DNA of 64,000 bases from VXNE01 sp965205735 (GTDB taxonomy: Bacteria > Pseudomonadota > Gammaproteobacteria > Pseudomonadales > Azotimanducaceae), in NCBI GenBank assembly GCA_965205735.1, contig OZ242179.1, positions 1,054,001 to 1,118,000 on the forward strand. The letters are read 5' to 3'. The translations under genes and the position numbers were made by a program. Positions 49,601-57,878 of this stretch are shown here, one piece after another (the first letter of the stretch is position 1; the number at the start of each line of letters is the position of its first letter). The notes beneath the pieces were generated by a model, which saw nothing but the letters and a program-made list of their open reading frames with translations, ran no database searches and was not told the origin of the DNA.

Positions 49601-50236
49601 ATGGCTATCGCGGGCGAGCCTGCGCCAGTACACGGCGAGCAAGCGGAACTCTACGCGTTCATTTGCGATGTGCTGCCGCGCCAAGGCTGCTGGAATGAAG
49701 ACGCCTATCTTTGGTTGACGGACCAGACCCGCCGGCTTGTCGAGTTGGCGGACGGGCGCATCGAAGTATTGCCGATGCCGACAGACGGCCACCAGGGAAT
49801 CCTGCACTACCTCAACGAAGTGTTCTCGGCGTTCGTGCATTCCCGTGGCGGCAAGGTTCGATTCGCGCCCTTGCGACTACGGGTGCGCGACGACAGATTT
49901 AGGGAACCCGACCTGCTGCTGGTCAAAGAAGCCAACGACCCACGTCGTCGCAACCGTTTCTGGTCCGGTGCTGACGTGGTGGTCGAAGTGGTCAGTCCCG
50001 ACCGACCCGAGCGCGACCTCGCGGACAAGCGCCACGACTACGCCGAGGCAGAGATACCGGAATACTGGATCGTCGATCCGACGACCGACACGGTGACGGT
50101 GCTGAAGCTCGTAGACGATGCATATGTCGAACGCGGGGTCTTCGGTCGAGGCACACTGGCAGGTTCGGCGGTGCTTGACGGCTTCTCCCTAAATGTGACG
50201 GCCGCATTCGATGCTGGTGCCGGCGTCGACGATTAG
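49601..50236 (+). CDS. Uma2 family (DUF820) putative endonuclease
   Basis: A 211-residue Uma2 protein, second in the window. Motifs: RLVELADGRIEVLPMPTDGH, RFREPDLLLVKEANDP (catalytic Asp), DVVVEVVSPDRPERDLADKR (Glu, Lys-like) and DYAEAEIPEYWIVDPTTDTV. It lacks the coiled-coil tail of the first copy. GGAAGGGGACGAAG precedes the ATG. It lies 43 nt upstream of soxB, on the same strand, and may be co-transcribed by position only. Confidence 0.85.
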   Translation: MAIAGEPAPVHGEQAELYAFICDVLPRQGCWNEDAYLWLTDQTRRLVELADGRIEVLPMPTDGHQGILHYLNEVFSAFVHSRGGKVRFAPLRLRVRDDRFREPDLLLVKEANDPRRRNRFWSGADVVVEVVSPDRPERDLADKRHDYAEAEIPEYWIVDPTTDTVTVLKLVDDAYVERGVFGRGTLAGSAVLDGFSLNVTAAFDAGAGVDD

Positions 50237-50279
50237 AAAACACTTGTCCATATCGAATGACCTGGCTTGCGCCTAAGCC

Positions 50280-51530
50280 ATGGAAAAATATTCGCTCCTC
50301 AGCCTGTTCAAACACGCCCGGCGCCACCACGAGGACTGGCCGAGGGCCTGGCGCGACGCAACGCCCAAAGACGCCTACGACACGGTGATTGTCGGCGGTG
50401 GCGGGCACGGTCTCGCGACGGCCTACTATCTCGCCAGGGAGCACGGCGTCACCGATGTCGCGGTCGTCGAAAAAGGATACCTGGGGGGCGGCAACACGGG
50501 CCGCAACACCACCATCGTGCGCTCCAACTACCTGCGCGACGAAGCGGCGCATCTCTACGACTTCGCGCTCAAGCTATGGGAAGGCTTGAGCCAGGAGATC
50601 AACTTCAACGTCATGTTCAGTCCGCGCGGGGTGCTCAACCTGGGGCACACGCTGCAGGACATGCGCGACATTGAGCGGCGGGTGAACGCAAACCGTCTGA
50701 ACGGCATCGACGGCGAGGTCCTTACCACCGCCCAGGTACAGAAGTTGGTGCCTCTCCTGAACTGCTCGCCGAAGGCGCGCTATCCCGTGTTGGGCGCATC
50801 CTGGCAAGCGCGCGGCGGTGTCGCCCGCCACGACGCAGTGGCCTGGGGCTATGCCCGGGCGGCCGACGCCCACGGCGTAGACCTGTTGCAGCAAACCGAA
50901 GTCACGGGCATTCGGCGGCGCAATGGCGCCGTGGTCGGCGTCGAGACGAGCCGCGGTTTCATTGGCGCGCGCAAGGTGGCCTGCGTCGCGGCGGGCAACT
51001 CGGGCGTCTTGGCGGCGATGGCGGGGCTGCGCCTGCCGATCGAGTCGCGTCCCTTGCAAGCACTCGTCTCCGAGCCGCTGAAGCCGTGTCTCGACACTGT
51101 GGTGATGTCCAACGCCGTCCACTGCTATATCAGTCAGGCCGACAAGGGTGACCTCGTGATCGGCGCCGGGACCGACAGCTACAACGGCTACGGCCAGCGC
51201 GGTTCATTCCACGTGATCGAGCACAGCCTGAGCGCGGTGTGCGAGTTGTTCCCCGCCTTCAGCCGCGTGCGCATGAACCGCCAGTGGGGAGGCATCGTCG
51301 ACATTTGCCCGGACGCCTGCCCCATCATTGGCAAGACGCCTGTCGAGGGCCTGTACTTCAACTGCGGCTGGGGCACCGGCGGTTTCAAATCGACGCCGGG
51401 ATCGGGCTACGTGTTTGCCGATACCCTCGCCAACGACCGCCCGCATCCGCTCGCGGCACCTTTCTCGATGAACCGCTTCGCGAGCGGCGCGCTAGTCGAT
51501 GAGCACGGCGCCGCAGGGGTCGCCCACTGA
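50280..51530 (+). CDS. soxB: Sarcosine oxidase subunit beta
   Basis: A 416-residue FAD subunit of heterotetrameric sarcosine oxidase, which converts sarcosine to glycine. FAD loop VIVGGGGHGLATAYYLARE, GGGNTGRNTTIVRSNYL, the segment GGVARHDAVAWGYARAAD (His is the covalent-FMN attachment site in known SoxB), and NRQWGGIVDICPDACPIIG, GWGTGGFKSTPGSGYVFAD. Overlaps soxD by one base (TGATG). First of soxBDAG. Confidence 0.96.
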   Translation: MEKYSLLSLFKHARRHHEDWPRAWRDATPKDAYDTVIVGGGGHGLATAYYLAREHGVTDVAVVEKGYLGGGNTGRNTTIVRSNYLRDEAAHLYDFALKLWEGLSQEINFNVMFSPRGVLNLGHTLQDMRDIERRVNANRLNGIDGEVLTTAQVQKLVPLLNCSPKARYPVLGASWQARGGVARHDAVAWGYARAADAHGVDLLQQTEVTGIRRRNGAVVGVETSRGFIGARKVACVAAGNSGVLAAMAGLRLPIESRPLQALVSEPLKPCLDTVVMSNAVHCYISQADKGDLVIGAGTDSYNGYGQRGSFHVIEHSLSAVCELFPAFSRVRMNRQWGGIVDICPDACPIIGKTPVEGLYFNCGWGTGGFKSTPGSGYVFADTLANDRPHPLAAPFSMNRFASGALVDEHGAAGVAH

Positions 51531-51826
51531 TGCTGCACATACCCTGTCCCCACTGCGGAGAGACGCGCGGCGAAGAGGAGTTCAGCTACGCCGGCGAGGC
51601 GCACATTCGCCGACCGCCAGACCCTGGCGCGTTGTCCGACGAGGAGTGGGGAGACTATCTGCATTTCCGCAAGAACCCGCGCGGACCGCACCGCGAGATA
51701 TGGCTGCACACAGCGGGCTGCCGACGCTACTTCAATGTCCTGCGCGACACCGTGAGCTACGAAATTCTCGAGGTCTACCCGATGGACCTGCCCGCGCCGG
51801 GGTCACCCGGAGAGACGACGACCTAG
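51530..51826 (+). CDS. soxD: Sarcosine oxidase subunit delta
   Basis: A 98-residue zinc-binding subunit. Ligand motif LHIPCPHCGETRGEEEF gives two Cys, and IWLHTAGCRRYFNVLRDT gives His and Cys. ADP-PDP-like DPGALSDEEWGDYLHFRKNPRG is typical. Its stop TAG shares a base with the GTG start of soxA. Confidence 0.95.
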   Translation: MLHIPCPHCGETRGEEEFSYAGEAHIRRPPDPGALSDEEWGDYLHFRKNPRGPHREIWLHTAGCRRYFNVLRDTVSYEILEVYPMDLPAPGSPGETTT

Positions 51827-54800
51827 TGACTGCGCAATCCCGACGCTTGCCGAACGGCGGTCGGATCGATCGCAGCAGCGCGCTCGGCTTCTCGTTCGAC
51901 GGTCGGAAGATGCAGGGCTACGCGGGCGATACCCTGGCGTCGGCGCTGATCGCGGGCGGCGTCGACACGGTGGCGCGCAGCTTCAAGTATGGCCGGCCGC
52001 GCGGCATCGTCGGCCACGGGCCGGAAGAACCCAACGCCATCGTCCACCTGGGAAGCGGCCCCGGCAGCATCCCGAACCTCAAGGCCACCGAGGTCGAGCT
52101 GTACGAGGGACTTGAGGCGCGGTCAACCCGATCGGGTCCGCAGCGCCTGCTTGGCGCCTTCAGCGGTCTACTGCCGGCGGGCTTCTACTACAAGATCTTC
52201 ATGGGGCCGCCGCGCCTGTGGATGATGTGGGAACGAGTGCTGCGCCGCGCGGCGGGTTTCGGCGAAGCGCCCCATGGTCGGGATCCCGACACCTACGACA
52301 AGTTCAATCAACACTGCGACGTGCTGGTGGTAGGCGCCGGGCCCGCCGGCCTCGCCGCCGCTCTTGAAGCCGCCCGCTCCGGCGCCCGCACTCTCGTCGC
52401 AGACGAGCGGCAGGAGTTCGGCGGCAGCCTGCTCGCCAGGACTCTCGCCGTTGCCGGCGGAAGCGGAGCGGACTGGCTGGAAGACGCCGTCGCCGAACTC
52501 TCGTCCTGCCCAAACGCGACGCTGCTGCCGCGCGCCACGGTGAGCGGCTACTACGACCACAACTTCTTCACCATACTGGAACGACGCACCGACCATCTCG
52601 GCCCGGCGACGGCCAACGGTGCCCGTCAGCGTCTGCACCGCGTTCGCGCCCGACAGGCGATACTCGCGACCGGCGCCATCGAGCGCCCCCTCGTATTCGC
52701 CAACAACGACCTGCCGGGCATCATGCTGGCATCGTCCATCTCCACCTATCTCAACCGATATGCCGTGGCGTCCGGCGACAAGCTGGTGTTGTTCACCACC
52801 AACGACAACGCCTACCGAACAGCAATCGACTGGCGAAGGGCCGGACGCGAAGTGGTGGGAGTCGTCGATGCTCGGCAGAATCCCGCCGGCGCGCTGGTCC
52901 AGGCGGCGATGGACGCAGGTATCGATGTGATCAGCGGCCACGGGGTCATCGAAGCCGTTGGACGCAGCCGGGTTCAGAGCGCTGTAGTCGCACCCATGGA
53001 CGCCCAAGGCGGCGCGCTGGCCGGCCCTTCGCGGCGGCTGGATTGCGACTTGATCGCCTGTTCCGGCGGCTGGAGCCCAACCCTGCATCTCAGCTCGCAG
53101 ACCGGCACCAGGCCTCGGTGGAGCGCCGCCGTAGCGGCATTTCTGCCCGGCGATCTGGGAGAGCGCGCCATATGCGCCGGCGCGGTCACTGGCGCGCGAT
53201 CATTGCGCGAATGCATGCAAGGAGGCGCCTCGGCGGGCGCCATGGCGGCATCTCGCGCGGGCTTCGGCAATGGCCGGACCACGTTCACCATGCCGGATAC
53301 GGACGAGCCGCCCGAGACTTCTGCGCAGGCGCTGCACCTCGTGCCGCATCGCAAGCGGGTGAGCCGAGCCCCGAAACAGTTCGTCGATTTGCAGTTGGAC
53401 GTAACCGCTGCAGATATCCAGTTGGCCGCCCGAGAGGGCTACACGTCCGTGGAGCACGTCAAACGCTATACCGCGCTGGGCTTCGGCACCGATCAGGGCA
53501 AGCTCGGCAACGTCAACGGCGTCGCCATCCTGGCCCGCGCCCTGGGGCAGGACATCGCTGCCACGGGCACGACGATGTTTCGCCCGGCCTATACGCCGAT
53601 AACTTTCGGCGCGGCGGGGGGCCGAGACGTGGGCGACATGTTCGACCCCGAACGCCACACCCCCATGCACGCGTGGCACGAGGCGCAGGGCACGGTATGG
53701 GAGGACGTGGGCCGCTGGAAACGCCCCCGCTACTACCCGCGACCGGGGGAGACCATGGGCCAGGCGGTGAACCGCGAGTGCCTCGCGGCACGCGACAGCG
53801 TCGCCATCCTCGACGCATCGACGCTTGGCAAGATCGACATCCAGGGATCGGACGCGGCGGCGTTCCTCGACCGCATCTATTCCACCGGCTTCATGAGACT
53901 CGGCGTCGGCAGGTGTCGATACGGCCTCATGCTGCAGGAGGACGGGACCATCTTCGACGACGGCGTGACCGCGCGCATCGCGGAAGACCGCTACCTGATG
54001 CACACCACCACCGGCAACGCCGAGGCGGTATTCGCGTGGCTGGAGCTCTGGCGACAGACCGAGTGGCCAGCGCTCGATGTTCATTTCACATCCGTGACCG
54101 ACCATTGGGCGACCGCGGCGGTGGTTGGTCCGAAGTCAAGGAATGTGCTGCGAAAGGTATGCGCGGATATCGACCTGGACCGCGACGCTTTCCGCTTCAT
54201 GGATGTGCGCGAGGGGCACGTCGCGGGCATCCCTGCGCGGGTGTTCCGCATCAGCTTCAGCGGCGAGCTCTCCTTCGAGGTTAACGTCCCTGCCAACTAC
54301 GCCTGTCAAGTCTGGGACGCGCTGATCGAGGCGGGGGCGGAATTCGGCATCACGCCCTACGGCACCGAGACCATGCACGTGTTGCGCGCCGAGAAAGGTT
54401 TCATCATCGTCGGCCAGGACACCGACGGTTCCATGACGCCGGCAGACATGGACATGGACTGGGCGGTGCGCCGCAACAAGTCATTCGGTTTCATCGGCGA
54501 TCGCTCGCTGACGCTGGCCGATCACCAGCGCGAGGACCGCTTGCAGTTCGTCGGCCTCGCCACCGCCGACCCCGAGACGGTGCTGCCGGAGGGAGCGCAA
54601 CTGGTCGACGAGCCCGAACGCCGCCCGCCCGTGCCCATGCAAGGACACGTCACCTCGAGCTACTACAGCGCCCGCCTGTCCCGCTCCGTCGCGCTCGCGA
54701 TGGTCCGGCGGGGCAGCAAGCGTGCGGGCCAGATCCTCTACGCTCCCCTGGCCGACGGGCGGATCGTCTCCGCGACCATCGTCAGTCCCGTTTTCTACGA

Positions 54801-54828
54801 CCCCGAAGGAGCGCGCCAGAATGTCTGA
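51826..54828 (+). CDS. soxA: Sarcosine oxidase subunit alpha
   Basis: A 1000-residue subunit. N-terminal ferredoxin-like region (FSFDGRKMQGYAGDTLASALIAGG; SFKYGRPRGIVGHGPEEPN), NAD-binding oxidoreductase middle (DVLVVGAGPAGLAAALEAARSG; LATGAIERPLVFANNDLPG) and a C-terminal GcvT-like folate domain (VAILDASTLGKIDIQGSDA; FRISFSGELSFEVNVPANY; YGTETMHVLRAEKGFIIVGQD). It accepts the sarcosine methyl as methylene-THF. The GTG start at 51826 overlaps the soxD stop, so translation is coupled. Confidence 0.96.
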   Translation: MTAQSRRLPNGGRIDRSSALGFSFDGRKMQGYAGDTLASALIAGGVDTVARSFKYGRPRGIVGHGPEEPNAIVHLGSGPGSIPNLKATEVELYEGLEARSTRSGPQRLLGAFSGLLPAGFYYKIFMGPPRLWMMWERVLRRAAGFGEAPHGRDPDTYDKFNQHCDVLVVGAGPAGLAAALEAARSGARTLVADERQEFGGSLLARTLAVAGGSGADWLEDAVAELSSCPNATLLPRATVSGYYDHNFFTILERRTDHLGPATANGARQRLHRVRARQAILATGAIERPLVFANNDLPGIMLASSISTYLNRYAVASGDKLVLFTTNDNAYRTAIDWRRAGREVVGVVDARQNPAGALVQAAMDAGIDVISGHGVIEAVGRSRVQSAVVAPMDAQGGALAGPSRRLDCDLIACSGGWSPTLHLSSQTGTRPRWSAAVAAFLPGDLGERAICAGAVTGARSLRECMQGGASAGAMAASRAGFGNGRTTFTMPDTDEPPETSAQALHLVPHRKRVSRAPKQFVDLQLDVTAADIQLAAREGYTSVEHVKRYTALGFGTDQGKLGNVNGVAILARALGQDIAATGTTMFRPAYTPITFGAAGGRDVGDMFDPERHTPMHAWHEAQGTVWEDVGRWKRPRYYPRPGETMGQAVNRECLAARDSVAILDASTLGKIDIQGSDAAAFLDRIYSTGFMRLGVGRCRYGLMLQEDGTIFDDGVTARIAEDRYLMHTTTGNAEAVFAWLELWRQTEWPALDVHFTSVTDHWATAAVVGPKSRNVLRKVCADIDLDRDAFRFMDVREGHVAGIPARVFRISFSGELSFEVNVPANYACQVWDALIEAGAEFGITPYGTETMHVLRAEKGFIIVGQDTDGSMTPADMDMDWAVRRNKSFGFIGDRSLTLADHQREDRLQFVGLATADPETVLPEGAQLVDEPERRPPVPMQGHVTSSYYSARLSRSVALAMVRRGSKRAGQILYAPLADGRIVSATIVSPVFYDPEGARQNV

Positions 54829-55360
54829 AGCGCCCGGCGTCGAGTGCCGCGACCTGGGGTCGCGGGGATGCCTGAATCTCCGCGGCGATGCGGACGACCC
54901 GGGATATCGCGATGCAGTCAAGACGGCGCTGGGGGCGGACCTTCCGATCAGTCCGTGTACTTGGCGCCACGCCGGGGATGCCCGCGCCTACTGGCTTGGT
55001 CCCGACGAGTGGCTGTTGATCGTGCCCGACGGCGAGCAATCGAAGCTGGAGCAACGAATGCGCGATGCCGTACGCGGCCGCCTCTCCGTCGCGGACGTGA
55101 GCGGCGGCCTGGTACACGTCCATCTCGCTGGCTCGGACGCCGGCAAGGTGTTGCAGAAGTCCAGTCCCTACGACTTTCATCCTCGGAATTTCCCGCCGGG
55201 ACGTTGTGTCCAGACTGTGTTCGCGAAAGGCTCCGCGCTGGTAGCCGCCAACGCGGACGGCAGTTTCGACCTCGTGATTCGCCGCAGCTATGCGGACTAC
55301 CTGTCGGGTTGGATCGCCGATGCAGCGGCGGAGTATGGATATTCGGTGCGGTGGGCGTGA
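54821..55360 (+). CDS. soxG: Sarcosine oxidase subunit gamma
   Basis: A 179-residue SoxG. It starts MSEAPGVECRDLGSRGCLNL, with AYWLGPDEWLLIVPDGE, VADVSGGLVHVHLAGSDAGKVLQKS and FHPRNFPPGRCVQTVFAK, the usual GcvT-N-like SoxG pattern. ATG 54821 lies 8 nt inside the end of soxA. Last gene of the sox operon; MITE-C copy 2 follows 110 nt later. Confidence 0.92.
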   Translation: MSEAPGVECRDLGSRGCLNLRGDADDPGYRDAVKTALGADLPISPCTWRHAGDARAYWLGPDEWLLIVPDGEQSKLEQRMRDAVRGRLSVADVSGGLVHVHLAGSDAGKVLQKSSPYDFHPRNFPPGRCVQTVFAKGSALVAANADGSFDLVIRRSYADYLSGWIADAAAEYGYSVRWA

Positions 55361-55469
55361 GAACCGCGCACCGAGGGGAGTCGATGTGTGCAAGATGGGC
55401 AGGGCAGTCGGTCACATCGCAGAACTGGACCTGATCCCCGATGGATCGACCCCAAGAGCCCCCTGCAAC

Positions 55470-55736
55470 TAGTGTCGTGTCACGCGAGTTATGACGCTTC
55501 AGCGCGTCCCACGGGGTCTGTGGCAAGGCGCGTCCCCGCCGGGAATGGTCGGCTCCATTGCCAAGGGGCGCAACGCGGCCACGGGCCCCGTGGGGCGCGC
55601 CCTTCGGGAGATCGCCATGCACGCCACTGCCGCGTTGTGGCCCTTGCGAATATGCCCGATATTCCCTGCGGACCACGCCTTGCATTGACGCGCATGGCGA
55701 ACTCTGAAGCGCCAGAACTCGCGTGACACGACACTA
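55470..55736. mobile_element. MITE-C copy 2, complete
   Basis: A 267-bp element whose first and last 33 bases are inverted copies with two mismatches (left starts TAGTGTCGTGTCACGCGAGTT at 55470; right ends CGCGTGACACGACACTA at 55736). Both ends are in CTAG. The interior is GC-rich with several hairpins and no gene. Its right TA is also the left TA of MITE-A copy 3, so the two elements abut exactly. IS630-like ends (TA in CTAG) are suggestive. Confidence 0.85.
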
Positions 55737-55953
55737 GTGCTCCGTCAAACCTAAATCTACGGGTATCTGCGGGTCTTTTTGGCCCCTGGTGGCAGTCTTC
55801 ATGCGAGGGGTGCCCTCGCGCTCCCCGGCTGCTCCTTTCAAGGCTCCGTTGCTCCTCCTTGTGTGGTGCCTGCCACACCGCGTCGTCGCGCCTCGCCAGG
55901 AACCAAAAATCCCTCGCAGCTACACTCGCATTTTTAGGCTTGACGGAACACTA
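55735..55953. mobile_element. MITE-A copy 3 with nested PAL
   Basis: A 219-bp copy in the same orientation as copy 1 and nearly identical to it (TAGTGCTCCGTCAAACC to GGCTTGACGGAACACTA) apart from a 55-bp internal insertion at about 55790-55846 carrying PAL. The right end runs into the 3' end of a broken Fic gene, whose frame reads through the CTAG and stops at a TAA inside the terminal repeat. Confidence 0.85.
55803..55846 (-). repeat. PAL element copy 5, nested in MITE-A copy 3
   Basis: Hairpin GCGAGGG-GTG-CCCTCGC (55803-55819), then GCTCCCCGGCTG, a short extra CTCCTTT run and AAGGCTC. It is a slightly diverged version of the consensus. Confidence 0.82.
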
Positions 55954-56979
55954 GGCAACTTGTCTCATCGTGCCGCCGCCCCCCACGCGCCGTGAGCCGG
56001 TACTTCTGGTTTCTTGCCGTCGGCGACTCGGGCACGATCATTTCGACCAGCCCCGCGGAGAGCGCCGGGCGAATGTAATTCTTCCGGAACGTCGGTCGGT
56101 GCGACAGTCCGAGCGCCGCCATGAGTTCGTTCGCAGACTTCGGGCCGTCCCGCAGTTGGGCGAGCAACCGTGCTACCTGGTCGGTCACATGGTCGCTTGA
56201 CCCGAAATCCCGGACGGCCTCGAGAATGGTCTCAGCGTTGTCCAATGAGAAAGTGAGCATGAAACGAGGGTTCGGCCAAAGCCTTGGTGGCTGATGCCGT
56301 GTGTCGCTCGATTCAGGGACGAGTCTGCCTTGGCGGAGGCTGCGGTTCAATTCGCCGGGGCGGCCTCGAAGCCGGAGGCGACGGCTGTGGGGCACTGCCA
56401 CAGTCGTCCCATTCGTCCGTTGCCGTCCTCGAACGGATGAATGAACTCGAACTCGTAGTGAAAGACCGAGTTGGCTATCAACGGATGCTCTTCCGTGATG
56501 TTCAGCCATAACAGCAGATTCGACATGAGCTGCGGCACTCGGTCGACGGGCGGGCCGATGTGTTGGACTCCTTCCGGACCGGTCACCACTACCCCGCCGC
56601 GCCGGTAGCGTCCGGGCGCATCCCGCAATTCGGCCATCAGGATCGCGTGCGCACGGAGCAGATCGGATTCGCTGGCGGGGTTCCAACGCAGGTACTGCTC
56701 ATAGGCATTGATGGCGTTGCGGACTTCCTGAATCTCCCGAAGCGGCGCGACGACCCGCTTGCCTTCGAGGATGGTCGATACCTGTTCTTCGGTCAGCCGG
56801 TTGCCTTCGATCGCGAGCGCCCCGCGAATGGTACGGATGCGATTGGCCCGTCGCAGGCGCAGATTCGCCCCGACCGCCGCTTCCTCCGCCCGCCCGACAG
56901 CTTCGCCGATCCGTTCGGAAAGATCGAGAATGGTCGAAGTGATCGCGTATGGCGGGGTTTCCATCATGGCCGTGGACAA
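55939..56979 (-). pseudogene. Fic-domain AMPylase-type protein, frame-broken
   Basis: The N-terminal piece (56979-56347) is a Fic protein: inhibitory-helix-like IRGALAIEGNRLT, IQEVRNAINAYEQYLRW, PGRYRRGGVVVTG, and the catalytic HPFEDGNGRMGRLWQ. Directly after this motif the frame degenerates to CPTAVASGFEAAPAN and stops. The expected downstream part appears in another frame from about 56260 to 55954 (LTFSLDNAETILEAVRDFG, LLAQLRDGPKSANELMAALG, FRKNYIRPALSAGLVEMIVP), a winged-helix tail. So one original gene is split by frameshift and partial deletion, and its last codons lie in MITE-A copy 3. The HPFxDGNGR motif is intact, but the fold is probably lost. Confidence 0.75.
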
Positions 56980-57090
56980 GAAGCGGCCACGAGCGATCGA
57001 CGCTGGAAAGCTCGCTCGCTTACATCGCGATAAGGCGGCGTTGTTCTCGTCGTCATCGCGCAGTAGCGGCCCGTTCCTGCTGCGGGAATG

Positions 57091-57270
57091 TCAGGCGCAA
57101 AACAGGCATGAAAGGGAACGCTTCTGGCCAAAGGCAGGCCGGTCGCGTCTGTGGCGCAAGCGTAAGCAGGATGCGTAGTTTGTCTCGCGGTCCATGCCTT
57201 CGGTGAAGCTGACGATGTCCGCGGCTGCCCGATCTGCATCCGCCAGCAGGACGCGAGGATCAGGATGCAT
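57091..57270 (-). pseudogene. HepT-like toxin remnant
   Basis: It starts MHPDPRVLLADADRAAADIVSFTEGMD, which matches the HepT opening (DPRxYLxDIxxAxxxIxxFTxGM), then loses similarity and stops after about 60 residues; HepT is normally about 110 residues with an RXXXXH motif, absent here. Its ATG overlaps the original end of the MNT gene, as in intact MNT-HepT operons. Confidence 0.55.
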
Positions 57271-57576
57271 AGACAAGCTCGCGCGATTTGTCTATGGCAG
57301 CGCGCAGATACGGTTCTGGACGGTGCCCGACTCGACGAGATCGACGGAACGACCCAACGTGTGGCGCAATGCCGCTGCAAAGTCGAAGTACTGTTGGAGC
57401 CGCGCCCGGCCGTGGTCGGTTCTGAATTCCACCAGGAAGTCGGCGTCGCTGGCCTGCGGATCGAAGTCCGTGCCGCGCGCTGCCGAGCCGAAGACTTCGA
57501 GCCGCGCCACGCCATAGCGACGACAGATCTCGGCAAGTTCTTCCCGCTTGTCAGAGATGGCGGCGTGCATGCCCAA
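57260..57576 (-). pseudogene. MNT-type nucleotidyltransferase antitoxin, frameshifted near the 3' end
   Basis: Starts with AAISDKREELAEICRRYGV, then the catalytic loop LEVFGSAARGTDFDPQASDADFLVEF. The current frame ends early as VQNRICALP at 57292. One base out of phase the original ending YLRAAIDKSRELVYAS followed by TGA (57262-57260) is readable. MNT proteins neutralise HepT by adding AMP; with both genes damaged the module is dead or partly so. Confidence 0.75.
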
Positions 57577-57878
57577 CCCTCCAATACCGGCGGCAAACGA
57601 TACCCTTCCCGGACATCATCCCAACAGCGGTTCGGCCAAGGTTCCCTTCATTCGCTCGCGCGAGAATCCCACTTCCGCCTCCGCAGCGTTCAACTCCTCG
57701 AGTCGAGCAGCATTTCCTTATCGCTGTGGTCGTCGCCCTCTGCATGAGGATTGTTGATGTCGAGGTTCCCGTCAAGGTTTGGGAAATCGCTTGCGCAGTG
57801 CCTTTGATGCCCGTCGACATAGAACCTTCCTTCTTGATGCTCCCTGAGCTCGAAATCGGCTCACACTGGCGTGACGCG
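57577..57878. other. Intergenic spacer, nothing recognised
   Basis: About 300 bases between the MNT gene and the 3' end of the monooxygenase. A short frame (57551-57820, minus) has composition unlike protein. Possibly eroded gene remains. Confidence 0.4.

Noticed and set aside
54205..54225. GCGAGGGG match in soxA
   Set aside because: Only half of the hairpin and no flank; it encodes normal conserved SoxA sequence.
57551..57820. Small minus-strand frame upstream of the MNT gene
   Set aside because: No family similarity, Thr/Arg-rich, overlaps the MNT start and lacks a convincing ribosome site.
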